Source: Luteitalea sp. (GTDB taxonomy: Bacteria > Acidobacteriota > Vicinamibacteria > Vicinamibacterales > Vicinamibacteraceae). Taken from it: 56,714 nucleotides of DNA. Position numbers and translations under genes: made by a program. The notes beneath the pieces are model-generated. The model searched no databases, was not told the DNA's origin, and was given only the letters and a program-made list of their open reading frames with translations. Positions within the stretch are counted from its first letter, which is position 1. Every line of letters starts with the position of its first letter. This document shows, in pieces, positions 1-9,685 of this stretch. The DNA lies in contig WHTT01000007.1 of the NCBI GenBank assembly GCA_009377605.1, forward strand, positions 1-56,714, given 5' to 3'.

Positions 1-53
1 AGGTGGATCACTTTCCGAGCGGCGGACTGGTCTAGTTTCCGAGCGGCGCCTCC
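1..53. mobile_element. possible terminal repeats of an IS21-type element
   Basis: The first 53 bases hold two related tandem units that both end in TTTCCGAGCGGC; the first begins GGTGGATCACTTT. Multiple short internal repeats starting with GTGGATCACTTT are typical of the ends of IS21-family elements. No istA/istB gene is visible because the window begins here, so only an element end can be proposed. It lies about 70 bp upstream of the start of the broken receptor gene. Confidence 0.3.
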
Positions 54-122
54 AGTTCGCTCGTGGGACGAGGCGTGCCGGCCGCGAACAGCAGTTTTGC
101 AGCGTCTCGAAGGAGTGGGAAT

Positions 123-3100
123 ATGAAGCGCGCTTTACGGCTTGCGATTCTCGTCGTGCTCGTTCTCGCGACGGCCGTCCTGGTGCCCAGTCTCGAAGCA
201 CAGGTCCGATACGGTTCCATCGTCGTAGCGGTGACCGACCGGAGCGGCGGCACCGTTCCCGGTGCCGACGTCACCATCACGCAGACCGAGACGACCTTGG
301 CGCGCAGCGGCGTCACGAACGACGGCGGTATCGCCACGTTCGCGTCCATCCCTCCCGGCATTTACTCGGTTCGCGTCAACATCTCGGGCTTCAAGGAATT
401 CGTGACGACGGGCGTGGCCGTCTCCGAAGACAGCATCACCCGTGTCGGCAGCGTGCTCGAGGTCGGACAGGTGACCGATGCCGTCACTGTCAGCGCCGGC
501 ATCGCAGTGCTACAGACCGACCGTGCGGACGTGCGGACAGAAATTCCGGCAGCGCAGCTCCAGAATCTCCCGGTTCCGGTCGGGCGCAACTATCAGAACC
601 TGTTCGTCACCGTCCCAGGCATTTCGCCGCCCGAAAACATGCACTCGGTTGCCGTCAATCCGGCTCGCGGCCTCGCGTTCAGCTCGAACGGCACCACGCG
701 TAATGCGAATGCAATACGTATCGAGGGCGCGATCTCGAACAACCTGTGGCTGCCGCATGTCGCCGCGTACGTGCCGGCGCTCGAGGCGATTGAATCAGTC
801 GGCGTGACGACCAGTACGTTCGACGCCGACGAGGGGCTTTCGGGAGGGATGTCGGCCAACGTGCTCATCAAGAGCGGGACCAACGAGTTTCACGGTTCGC
901 TGTTCGAGTATTTGTTCAACGAAGCGCTGAAGTCGAAGCCGTACTTCCTGCCTTCCGGCGAGGACAAGCCGGACGCGCGCCAGAACCAGTTCGGCGGTAC
1001 CCTCGGCGGACCGATTGTTCGCAACACGCTGTTCTTCTTCGGCAGCTATCAGGGCACGTTCGATCGCCAGATAGCCCAGCGGTTCGGCACGGTCCCGACC
1101 GCCGCAATGCGCAACGGAGATTTCTCGGCCTCGCCAACACCGATCTACGATCCATTCACCGGGGCCGCGAACGGCAGCGGCCGCACCGCGTTTCCCGGCA
1201 ACATCATTCCGCGCGAGCGGTTCGATCCGATTGTGCAGACGCTGATCGCCGACCTGCCCCCGCCAAACCAACCGGGTCTCGCCAACAACTACTTCGCCAC
1301 CGGCGAGTACACGTTCGACCGGCACAATGTCGACGCGAAGGTGAACTACAATCCGACGAACAGGCTCACGATTGCCGCCCGTCTCGGGTGGCTCGGCTAC
1401 AACTTCAAGAACCCAGCGATGTTTGGCACGCTGGGTGGACTTCCCATCAATTCGTCCGCGGCGAAGGCAGGCACCGGTCTCGGCGACACCTACACGTTTA
1501 CCGGAAGCGGGTCGTATGTGTTCTCACCCAACTTCTTGATCGATACGTATGCGGGCGTCACCACGATCGAGGTGCTCTCCGAGCCCGACCGCATGGACGA
1601 GAATCTCGGGCTGAGCGTTCTCGGTATCCCGGGGACGAACGGGCCGGATCGGCTCGCCGGGGGCTGGCCGCATTTCGACATCACCGACTACTCGAACATC
1701 GGATATGCGGGCAGCAGCAACTCGCCTTACATCGACGACAACTGGCAGCTCCAGTACACGGCGAACGCGACCTGGACGAGAGGCACGCACACGTTGAAGT
1801 TCGGCGGTGACATCGTGCGGCAGGCGATGAACCGGCACGAGCTCGGCAATGGATCGGGCAGCTTTACGTTCGCTGGAGGCCCGACGGCGCTCTCGGGCGG
1901 TCCGTCGCCGAATCAGTTCAACACGTTCGCCTCATTTCTTCTGGGGCTCCCGACGGGCATCTCGAAGAGCGTGATCCCCTTCGAAGACGGCTTCACGAGA
2001 AGCCGCAACTGGCAGTTCAGCTTCTTCGCGAAGGACCAGTGGCAGCCCACCCGCAATCTGACCGTGTCGCTCGGGGTGCGCTACGACTACTTCCCGATGG
2101 GCACGCGCACGACCCGCGGCATGGAGCGCTACGACATCGAGACCAACCAAATGCTCATCTGCGGTCTCGGCGCCGTCCCAACCGACTGCGGCTACGACAT
2201 GGGAGCGGGAAATGTGTCCCCGCGCGTCGGGCTCGCGTACCGCGTGAATGATCGGGTCGTCGTGCGCGGCGGCTACGGCATCAACTACGATCCGTACCCC
2301 CCTCGCGTTCGTTCGCAACCTCGTCGGGAACTATCCCTCTTCGATCTCCCTCAGCGTCCCGCAAGCGAGCTCGTTCCAGCCGGCGGGCCGCCTGCGTGAA
2401 GGCATTCCCGCCATTCCGGTGCCTGATCTGAGCAGCGGCGTGATCCCCGTCCCGCTCGACGTCAGCGCGCGGGCGCTTCCGCAGGAGCCGAAGCGCGGGT
2501 ACATCCAATCGTGGAACCTCACCGTGCAGTCGGAATTGCCGGGATGATTCACGGGGCAGGCCGGCTACGTCGCCACGCGGCAGCGCGACATCAACCAGAT
2601 CCTGGACGCCAACGCCGGGCAGGTGATCGGCGCCGGCGACGCAGGGCGTCCGCTGTTCGAGCAGTTCGGACGGACCGGTGCGACCGGCATCCTCGGCAAC
2701 CCGGGCTGGAGCAACTATGACTCGCTCCAGATCTCGGTGATGCGGCGGATGGCGCAGGGCTTCCAGGCGCGCGTCGCCTACACGTGGTCCAAGGCCTTCG
2801 GCATCTGCTGCGATACCCTCAGCGATAACCCGCCGCGGGTCCAGGCGCTCGAGTATTTTCATCTCAACGAGGCGCGTCTTCCTCAGGATCGGCCCCACAA
2901 CTTCCAAGCAGCGTTCATCGCCGAGCTGCCCTTCGGCCGCGACAAGCCGTTCCTGAATGACGGCGGCCTCGCCTCGACGGTATTCGGCGGGTGGCAGGTC
3001 AACGGTCTGTTCAGCGCGTATTCCGGATCGCCGTTGACGGTCACCTCGGCAGGGACGTCTCTGGATTTGCCCGGCAGCAATCAGGTTGCCGATCAGGTGA

Positions 3101-3450
3101 AGGAAGAGGTCGACATCCTGGGCGGCATCGGAGCGGACAACCCGTGGTTCGAGATCTCGGCGTTCCGGCCGGTGACCGAGCGGCGGTTCGGCACGGCTGG
3201 GTTCAACAGCATGCGCGGTCCGGGATTCGCCAACGTCGATATGAGCGTGTTCCGCCAGTTCGCGCTTGGAGGCAGCAGAACGCTGCAGTTCAGAGTCGAG
3301 ATCTTCAACGTCACGAACACCCCGCACTTCGCCAACCCGGAGGACAGCGTCAATGCCAGCAACTTTGGCATGATTGACAGCACGGCGAACAGCGGGCGCG
3401 AGGGGATCGACGAGCGGCTGTTCCGGCTAGGGCTCAGGTTGGGGTTCTGA
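123..3450 (+). pseudogene. Oar-like TonB-dependent receptor, broken by a frameshift and an in-frame stop
   Basis: ATG at 123 follows AAGGAG at 110-115 and opens a signal peptide (about residues 1-26, ending LEAQ). Next come a carboxypeptidase-regulatory (CarboxypepD_reg) domain at about 30-100, a plug-like region, and a long beta-barrel ending in the aromatic LGLRLGF at 3450. Proteins of this type take up large substrates or act in adhesion and export at the outer membrane. The reading frame breaks at a run of six C around 2296-2301: five C would restore GYGINYDPYPLAFVRN. A TGA at 2545-2547 then interrupts the restored frame between LPG and FTGQAGYVATRQ. The barrel on both sides of the lesions is clearly homologous sequence, so this is one gene of about 1,100 codons. 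Two independent lesions argue for a pseudogene, though base-calling error in the C run cannot be excluded. Confidence 0.8.
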
Positions 3451-3467
3451 GAAAGCAAAAGTGCCAA

Positions 3468-5120
3468 GTGAAAAGTAGAACGTGGACGGTGACTGCCTCG
3501 GTGCTGTTGAGCGCCGCAGCGGTGGCCGCGCAGGGGACATCACGCTGGGTGTGGCTCGACGCGAACGGGCGTCTCCAGTACGGCACCGACGCGCGCGCGA
3601 ATCGGATCATGGATTTTTCGCACGCCGGCTACAGCGGTGGCGGCGTGCGTATTCCCGATGTGCGGGTCGCGCGCACGGTGAGACCGACCCCCGGCGACAA
3701 CACAGCAAGCATTCAGGCCGCCGTTGACGAAGTGGCGGCGCGGCCGCCCGACGCGCACGGTTTCCGGGGCGCGGTCTTGCTCGAGCGCGGCATGTATGAC
3801 ATTGGTGGGCCGTTGCGGATCGCCGCGAGTGGCGTCGTGCTGCGCGGGAGCGGATCGGGAAAGAACGATACCGTGCTTCGCGTGAGCGGCGCGCCGCATC
3901 GCGTGCTCGACATCGGCGGATCGGGAACATGGCAGCCAGAGGGAGCGCCGGCGACCGTGACGGACGGGTACGTTCCCGCCGGTGCGGACACGGTCACGGT
4001 CGACTCGGCGGCCGCCTTTCGCGTCGGCGATCCGGTCGTCATTCGACGAGCGGTGACCAAGGCGTGGATCCATTTCATGGGAATGGACACGCTCGTGCGA
4101 GACGGCAAGCCTCAGACGTGGCTGAAGCCAGGCACGATTATCACTACGGACCGTGTGATCAAATCGATTGACGGTCCCTCGAGCCTTCGAGAATCTCAGG
4201 GGCGCCCTGAGCGTGGCCGGAGCGCGACAGACCCAGGGCCGTCTCGAGCCAGATCGAGGGACGGCAGTCGCATCACGTTCGATGTGCCGCTGTCGGATTC
4301 TTTGGATGCGGCGTACCTGAATCCTCCAGGGACGACCGTCGTGAAGTACACGTTCCCCGGACGCATCGAGCAGGTCGGCGTGGAGTCGCTACGGGTGACT
4401 GTTCCCGCTCAGGACAAGCCGATCAGCGAGGCGCAGTACACGCTGCTCCGCATGAACGCGGTGAGCGATGGCTGGGTGCGCGACGTCGTGTCGGTCGATA
4501 CGCACAACAGCACGACATTCGGATCGACCGTGCGTAGAGTCACCATCGACGACGTGCACATTCAGCACACTGTGCCGTTCACGGCAGCGGCGGCACCGGC
4601 AGACTTTGCCATCTCCGGTACGCAGATTCTGCTCCATCGGTCGAGCGTCACAGGCCAGGGAGTATGGCCTGTCGTCACGCAGGTCGGTGTGACCGGCCCC
4701 AACATCGTGCTCGATTTCAAGAGCACGACCGCGGGCATCGCGCCGCATCAGCGGTGGGCGACCGGGCTGCTCGTGGACAGCAGCGAGTTCACGGGTGGTA
4801 CCGATCGACGACCGAACATCGCGTTCGCGAACCGCGAGCATGCGGGCTCGGGTCATGGCTGGAGCGTCGGCTGGGCGGTCGCGTGGAACGTGAAGGCCGA
4901 GGTACTGCTCATTCAGCAGCCGCCCGGCTCGAAGAACTGGTGCATCGGCTGCACAGGGCGATTCACGCCGATGCTGTGGCACGGCAACCGGATCCCGATT
5001 CCGGAGAGCCCGTCGGAGACGCACGAGTCGCCAGGCATGCCGGTCGCGCCCGCGAGCCTGTACCTTGCGCAGTTGCGCGATCGCTTAGGGGAGACCGCGC
5101 TCACGAGTATCGGAAGGTAG
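3468..5120 (+). CDS. secreted right-handed beta-helix (pectate-lyase-like) protein
   Basis: GTG start at 3468, 17 bp after the receptor stop, so probably co-transcribed with it. Residues 1-21 form a signal peptide (hydrophobic core then AAAVAAQG). The DNTASIQAAVDEVA segment near residue 75 and the following GGPLRIAASGVVLRGSGSG are the entry of a pectate-lyase-superfamily beta helix, used by polysaccharide lyases and glycosidases. The coupling to an outer-membrane receptor suggests uptake or degradation of a glycan. Residues about 236-265 are an Arg/Ser/Gly-rich stretch encoded by a palindromic insert (4174-4262) and do not look like helix rungs. Substrate and catalytic residues cannot be assigned. 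Confidence 0.7.
   Translation: MKSRTWTVTASVLLSAAAVAAQGTSRWVWLDANGRLQYGTDARANRIMDFSHAGYSGGGVRIPDVRVARTVRPTPGDNTASIQAAVDEVAARPPDAHGFRGAVLLERGMYDIGGPLRIAASGVVLRGSGSGKNDTVLRVSGAPHRVLDIGGSGTWQPEGAPATVTDGYVPAGADTVTVDSAAAFRVGDPVVIRRAVTKAWIHFMGMDTLVRDGKPQTWLKPGTIITTDRVIKSIDGPSSLRESQGRPERGRSATDPGPSRARSRDGSRITFDVPLSDSLDAAYLNPPGTTVVKYTFPGRIEQVGVESLRVTVPAQDKPISEAQYTLLRMNAVSDGWVRDVVSVDTHNSTTFGSTVRRVTIDDVHIQHTVPFTAAAAPADFAISGTQILLHRSSVTGQGVWPVVTQVGVTGPNIVLDFKSTTAGIAPHQRWATGLLVDSSEFTGGTDRRPNIAFANREHAGSGHGWSVGWAVAWNVKAEVLLIQQPPGSKNWCIGCTGRFTPMLWHGNRIPIPESPSETHESPGMPVAPASLYLAQLRDRLGETALTSIGR
4174..4262. repeat. 89-bp palindromic element inserted inside a coding region
   Basis: The segment begins GTCCCTCGA (4174-4182) and ends with the exact inverse TCGAGGGAC (4254-4262). 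It contains a further palindrome CTCAGGG-N3-CCCTGAG (4195-4211). The translation across it is hydrophilic and unlike the flanking beta helix, yet the reading frame stays open. It resembles short mobile palindromic repeats that insert in genes and add peptide segments. No second copy was recognised in the window. Confidence 0.5.
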
Positions 5121-5313
5121 GCCGCCATAGATGCCGGCGTTGCTCAGGGCTCGTTCTGACGATGACCGCGCTGCTGGCTGCGTCTATCCCGCGCGGCGCG
5201 CCTCGCGAACGAACCCGATTCAAGCGTCGGTTCGCGCGACGGTCGGTTGTGCGCGACCTCTTCAGCTCGTTTCGGTGGACCGGCGGAGCGCTCGCGAGAC
5301 TCAGGCCTCGTTG

Positions 5314-5556
5314 CTACCCTTGCTCCACCACCGCGTCCGCTTCGATCTCCACCAGCATCTGCGGGTCGATCAGCTTGCTGACCTCCACCATTGTCGTTGC
5401 CGGCAGAATCTTGCCGAACACCTCGCCATGTGCGCGGCCGACCGCTTCCCACTGGCCGATGTCCGTGATGTAGACGTGCGGGCCGACGCGAACCGCGCGC
5501 GAGTAGCCGACTATCGGTTCCCATTTCGTGCCAGATGAATACTGTTGTCGCGTCAT
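5314..5556 (-). CDS. RidA-family (YjgF/UK114) protein with an internal deletion
   Basis: The 80-residue product starts MTRQQYSSGTKWEPIVGYSR and ends with MVEVSKLIDPQMLVEIEADA, both hallmark ends of a RidA subgroup whose members are normally about 130 residues. RidA proteins deaminate reactive enamine/imine intermediates as trimers. Here GPHVYI runs straight into TDIGQWEAVGRAHGEVFG, so roughly 50 central residues, including most of the strand and helix that normally link the two ends, are missing without loss of frame. The protein is probably non-functional. It stands alone, facing the upstream + strand genes. Confidence 0.65.
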   Translation of the reverse strand: MTRQQYSSGTKWEPIVGYSRAVRVGPHVYITDIGQWEAVGRAHGEVFGKILPATTMVEVSKLIDPQMLVEIEADAVVEQG

Positions 5557-6013
5557 GCCCTAACAATAGCGCACTACCCGGGCGAATCCCGGACACCCAC
5601 AGCCGCTACATTTGAGCGTAGGGCAGCGCAAACGCGTAGTAACCCTGTGCGTCCGGCTTGCCAGGTTGGAACATCGCCGGTGTTCGAGATCCTGCCGCCA
5701 AAGTTTGCCCCTCCAAATTGCCCGGGCAGCATGATTTGCTCGCGGTCCAAAAGCCGGCCCGTGCTGAGGGTGCAGCCGCAGACGCTACGGCAAGACCTCA
5801 GGCGCGGCTCCTCGAAACGGCTGCATGCACCCCCGATAGCGCGTAGGGCCGTGGAGGGCACCATGAATTTCTGTCATTGAGTGACGGAAATTCATGGTGT
5901 CCGCTGGCTGTTCTCGATCCATCTCAGCGTCGTTTCAGCTAATGAGTCAAGTGGGAGGACGGTCCGTCGGATTGGGGCTGGCGCGTCCGGTTGTGTCCTC
6001 TCGGTGAACGCGA
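5557..6013. other. intergenic region with a strong hairpin
   Basis: No convincing gene in about 450 bp. A short minus-strand stretch near 5700-5760 (LPGQFGGANFGG) faintly recalls a propeller dehydrogenase but has no start, extent or partner. The one clear structure is the inverted repeat at 5859-5899, listed separately. The right end leads into the ribosome-binding sites of the M23 protein gene. Confidence 0.5.
5859..5899. other. 18-bp inverted repeat (AT-rich hairpin)
   Basis: CACCATGAATTTCTGTCA (5859-5876) is repeated inverted at 5882-5899 with one G:T-type mismatch and a 5-base loop (TTGAG). It is markedly more AT-rich than the surroundings. It could be a terminator for a lost gene, abutted ends of a mobile element, or a protein-binding site. 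There is no T-run on either side. Confidence 0.6.
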
Positions 6014-6125
6014 CAAGGAGGATCCGATGAGAAGCAAGTCCATGACCATTTCGCCCCCGGACGCCGAGAGCGGTCCACTCGACGACGCGGACCCGTGCTG
6101 GATCCAGCCACTGAGGAGGAGAGCC

Positions 6126-7799
6126 ATGCGCGGCGCAAAGAGCTCGAAGCTCCTGAGCCTTGGTGCTGTCCTCCTCATCGTCGCCTTTGCCGACCCCAAC
6201 TCGGTTTCGGGCCAGGACGACCGTCGAAGGATGGCCATCCGGCCCCAGGTCCTGGGGATGGCCAGCGTAGACCTTCGATGGGGCCTGCCGTTCAAGGGTG
6301 AGGATTTCCGGGAGGATGAGCGTGTCTACTGGGGCCGCAAGATCCACAGCGAGGGCGGCGTCCAGAAATACGGCTACGACCTCGGGGCGATGCGCTATGT
6401 TTCCGCGGAATGGAAGGAATTCACCGGCGACGGAAAAGACAACAACGTCTGGTACATCTACGGCAAACCAGTCTACGCGATGGCCGACGGCAAGGTCATC
6501 GCCTGTTGGCGCAACGCGCCGCAGAATCTGAAGCCGGGCTCGGGCGAGGGGAGCTGGCACCCGGAGCTGACGAAACACGAGGGCAACAAATCTCGCATAT
6601 ACGGTGGCGGTAACGGGTTCTGGGTCGAGCACGCGGATGGCACGCGGGTCGAATACGCGCATTTCCAGCCCGGTACAGTTCCCGCTTCCCTCTGTCCGCA
6701 CAACGACCAGCTTCTGCCGACGATCATCAACTCGCCCGCCGTTGAAGAGGCCTGGCCCTACATCCGGGTGCCAGTCGATCAGCAGAAGACGGTGAAGAAA
6801 GGCCAGAAGCTGGGCCTGGTCGGCAACTCGGGCACCAGCTCGGCACCGCACCTTCACATCCACCGCGAGGAGGGCGGTCAAGCCGGCACCGCCAAGAGCG
6901 GCGGGACGCCGGTCGAGATGAGGTTCGCGAGCGGTCTTTCGGTCCCTCGCAGTAACAGCACGGGGCCCTGGGCGGAGTGGAAGAGCTTCGCCCGCAAGCC
7001 CATCCCTCCCGGGCCCTCCCTGATCTGGCCGTCGCGGACGCCCGGTGCCGAGTACGCCCGACACGGCTATCCGGCCGACCGCTTCGGCGCGTTGTTCCAG
7101 CACCTCGCCGATTCAGGCATGTGGGCGGAATGGCTGGACTTCTACACCGTCGGTGGTAAGGCCTTCGTCAACCAGGTATGGCGGCCGGCAAAGGGCGCCT
7201 GGCGGGCCTATTTCGGGCTCACTGCGCGCAGCTATCAGGATGTCTTCGACGACAACAACGCCGAGCAATTCCACCCCGTCTTCGTGGACAGCTATAACTC
7301 TGGTTCTCTGACGCGCTATGCGGTGATCTTCGTCAAGAACAAACCGGGCTTTCGCGCCCGTCACGGTCTTACGTACGACCAGCACATGGCGGAGATGGAT
7401 GGAGCCGCCAAGGCCGGCATGTCGGCGGTGAACGTCTCCGTGGTGTCGACCGGCAACGACTGGCACTATACCGTACTCTATCGCAAGCAGCCGATCGGTG
7501 GTTGGGTCGTCAAGTCGCGTCTTCCGGAGGATCGGTATCAAGCCGAATACAACAGCCAGAGCCAGGCCGGACGACAACCGATCTACCTCAACGCCTACGT
7601 GCATCAGGGCAAGCCGTACATCACGGCGGTGTTCGCCCAGATTCAGACGAATGGGCGAAAAGACCGGCACGGAATGTCCGGCTCCCAGTATCAGTCAGAG
7701 TACGAGCGCGCCCTGAAGGGCGGCATGTTTACCCGCGCGGTGACCAGCTTCGATGGAGCGCGGTCCCGGCACCGGTTCGCGGCGACATGGTGGAAGTGA
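6126..7799 (+). CDS. secreted M23-type peptidase domain with BTRD1 repeats
   Basis: Start chosen at 6126, preceded by AGGAGGA (6114-6120), because it opens directly into a signal peptide (LLSLGAVLLIVAFADP). An in-frame ATG at 6027 also has a strong site (AAGGAGG, 6015-6021) and would add 33 hydrophilic residues. Residues about 70-280 match an M23 metallopeptidase fold: GKPVYAMADGKVIA, EYAHFQPG (H179), then GNSGTSSAPHLHIH (H242, H244). The first zinc motif, normally HxGxD, reads KYGYD (K81, D85), so one metal ligand is replaced and activity is doubtful. From about residue 330 on there are repeats of the BTRD1 (polyglycine-hydrolase-like) type: GYPADRFGALFQHLADSG and YAVIFVKNKPG. Probably acts on, or just binds, peptide in the envelope or outside. 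Confidence 0.8.
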   Translation: MRGAKSSKLLSLGAVLLIVAFADPNSVSGQDDRRRMAIRPQVLGMASVDLRWGLPFKGEDFREDERVYWGRKIHSEGGVQKYGYDLGAMRYVSAEWKEFTGDGKDNNVWYIYGKPVYAMADGKVIACWRNAPQNLKPGSGEGSWHPELTKHEGNKSRIYGGGNGFWVEHADGTRVEYAHFQPGTVPASLCPHNDQLLPTIINSPAVEEAWPYIRVPVDQQKTVKKGQKLGLVGNSGTSSAPHLHIHREEGGQAGTAKSGGTPVEMRFASGLSVPRSNSTGPWAEWKSFARKPIPPGPSLIWPSRTPGAEYARHGYPADRFGALFQHLADSGMWAEWLDFYTVGGKAFVNQVWRPAKGAWRAYFGLTARSYQDVFDDNNAEQFHPVFVDSYNSGSLTRYAVIFVKNKPGFRARHGLTYDQHMAEMDGAAKAGMSAVNVSVVSTGNDWHYTVLYRKQPIGGWVVKSRLPEDRYQAEYNSQSQAGRQPIYLNAYVHQGKPYITAVFAQIQTNGRKDRHGMSGSQYQSEYERALKGGMFTRAVTSFDGARSRHRFAATWWK

Positions 7800-8020
7800 G
7801 GACCGCTGAGAAGATCCCCTCTATCAGGCACAACAATCGAAAGAACGTCTTCGAGGTCGCACGTCGACCGAGGAGTTCGTCTTGCCGTTCTCGAAGGCGG
7901 AGCCCTCACCGACGATTCAGGACCCGATCGAAGAGCTGTGACGCAACTGTGACGTGACCCGACCGACCGGGCGAGATCTCCAGAGCGTTACGGCGATCGA
8001 CGCTGCCGGGCGCCGGCGTC

Positions 8021-8173
8021 CCCTCGGGCCGCCGCCGTATGGACGTGCGCTTCGGGGTGGACAACGACAGCGACCTGTACGTCGTAACGAAGAGCGACGG
8101 CATGATTCGGCAGGTGGGTAGGGGCGAGCAGCCCGCCCGCGCACTGTTCACGATCCAGGAGCCGCACGGATGA
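8021..8173 (+). pseudogene. C-terminal fragment of a PQQ-type sugar dehydrogenase-like protein
   Basis: The frame ending with TGA at 8171-8173 reads MDVRFGVDNDSDLYVVTKSDG then MIRQV, a typical last blade of the soluble quinoprotein sugar dehydrogenase/sorbosone dehydrogenase family. Nothing recognisable of the remaining several hundred residues is left upstream (7800-8020). Its stop overlaps the start of the next gene (ATGA at 8170), an arrangement inherited from an intact operon. Confidence 0.45.
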
Positions 8174-9444
8174 GAACCTCACTGAAGCTCGTCACGCTAG
8201 TCGTTGCTGTGTCGGTCACTTCTGCTTACGCTGCGGACTGGCCGTGGATCTACGGACCGAGGAGGGACAATATCTCCGATCAAAAGGGATTGCTGCGCAC
8301 GTGGCCCGAAGCAGGCCCGAGAGTCTTGTGGACGGCGCGGGTGGGTGCTGGCTTCGGCGGCCCGGCCGTCAGCGACGGCAAAGTCTATCTGTTCGACAGG
8401 GATGAGCAGGTCGGCGACGAGCTCCGTGTGTTCGACCTCGTCACTGGCAAGGAGCTCTGGAGCTTCGCCTACGACGCGCCGGGCGGTTTCATGTTCGCCG
8501 GCTCGCGAACCACACCGACAGTTGACGGTGAGCACGTCTACACGGTTGGACCGCTGGGAGACCTCTACGCCATCAACACGACGACAGGCAAACCGGTTTG
8601 GCACAAGAACATTTGGAAGGACTTCGGTGGCGGCGAGCTGCCGAGATGGGCCATCGTGCAGAATCCGTTGATCCGCGGCGACCTCTTGATCGTGGCGCCG
8701 CAGACGTCAGAGACGGGCGTGGTCGCGTACGACAAGATGACCGGGGAGCTCAGATGGAAGTCGGCCCCGCTGTCTGGCGTCCCAGGCTATGTGAGTCCGT
8801 CCATCGTCCGGGTGGGCGGCGAAGACCACCTCGTCGTGATCACCGGTGCCGTGGGACGGGGACGGGCCGCCAGGGACGGCAGCGTCAACGGCCTCGATCC
8901 GCGCAGCGGGAAAGTGTTGTGGACCTACACGAACTGGCAGTGCAGGATCCCTGTCCCTCTGCCGGCTGACGCGGGTGAAGGCCGTGTGCTCATCACGGGG
9001 GGATACGAAGCGGGCACGGCGATGATCAAGGTCGAGAGGAAGGACGACGGCAGCTATGGCGTGACGGAGCTGTTCAAGAACCCCGACTTCGGCGCGCACA
9101 CGCAACCGCCGGTCCTCTACAGCGACCACTTCTTCGCCCATTACACGATCAACAGCCGGAGCGATGGCCTCGTCGCGATGAGCATGGACGGCCAGATCAA
9201 ATGGAAGACCGACCAGGAGCCACCGTTCGTGCGGGGCGGGATGATTCTGGCGGACGGTCTGCTGCTGATGACCGACGGCAACACGAAGCTGTATCTCGTC
9301 GAGCCCGATCCCTCCGGCTTCAAACCGCTCGCCAGTGCCGTGGTGCTCGAGGAGGGCGACAACTGGGCGCCCTTGGCACTCGTCGATGGCACGCTGCTCA
9401 TACGGGGCCAGAACGAGTTGAAGGCCCTGCAGGTCGCGCAATGA
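8170..9444 (+). CDS. exported PQQ-like beta-propeller protein
   Basis: ATG at 8170 with AGGAG at 8157-8161. Residues 1-22 are a signal peptide ending AYAAD. The rest (about 400 residues) is built from repeated blades: LVTGKELWSFAYDA, NTTTGKPVWHKN, KMTGELRWKSAP, DPRSGKVLWTY, the DxxTGKxxW pattern of PQQ-like propellers, as in BamB and quinoprotein dehydrogenases. No dehydrogenase active-site Asp or cytochrome motif is evident, so a binding or scaffold role in the periplasm is likelier than catalysis. It overlaps the remnant of a quinoprotein upstream. Confidence 0.75.
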   Translation: MRTSLKLVTLVVAVSVTSAYAADWPWIYGPRRDNISDQKGLLRTWPEAGPRVLWTARVGAGFGGPAVSDGKVYLFDRDEQVGDELRVFDLVTGKELWSFAYDAPGGFMFAGSRTTPTVDGEHVYTVGPLGDLYAINTTTGKPVWHKNIWKDFGGGELPRWAIVQNPLIRGDLLIVAPQTSETGVVAYDKMTGELRWKSAPLSGVPGYVSPSIVRVGGEDHLVVITGAVGRGRAARDGSVNGLDPRSGKVLWTYTNWQCRIPVPLPADAGEGRVLITGGYEAGTAMIKVERKDDGSYGVTELFKNPDFGAHTQPPVLYSDHFFAHYTINSRSDGLVAMSMDGQIKWKTDQEPPFVRGGMILADGLLLMTDGNTKLYLVEPDPSGFKPLASAVVLEEGDNWAPLALVDGTLLIRGQNELKALQVAQ

Positions 9445-9685
9445 GTCACGCGACTATGTCTCGGTCACGACCGGGAGCCCCGACACGGCGGAGTGGCCAC
9501 GGCGATTGCCGCGACTGATGTCATGCGCTCATCGCAACAGCCGGGTGGTCCGTGTGCGCCTGACGTCCGCGGTGTGTGTGGCCCGTGCAGCAGCTCGCTC
9601 GCGCTCTATCTTCATGGCGCGATTGACCCAGAGAGGTGGTCAGCGACTGTGGGCTTATGCTTCGCTTTGACGTGGTGCTGTGCGA
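9445..9685. other. no gene seen
   Basis: About 240 bp with no coding pattern, repeat or regulatory site that I can support. Confidence 0.4.

Noticed and set aside
2281-3327. Long minus-strand open frame (348 codons)
   Set aside because: Shadow of the receptor gene, whose frame shows clear barrel homology; the minus product is Arg/Glu/His-rich without motif.
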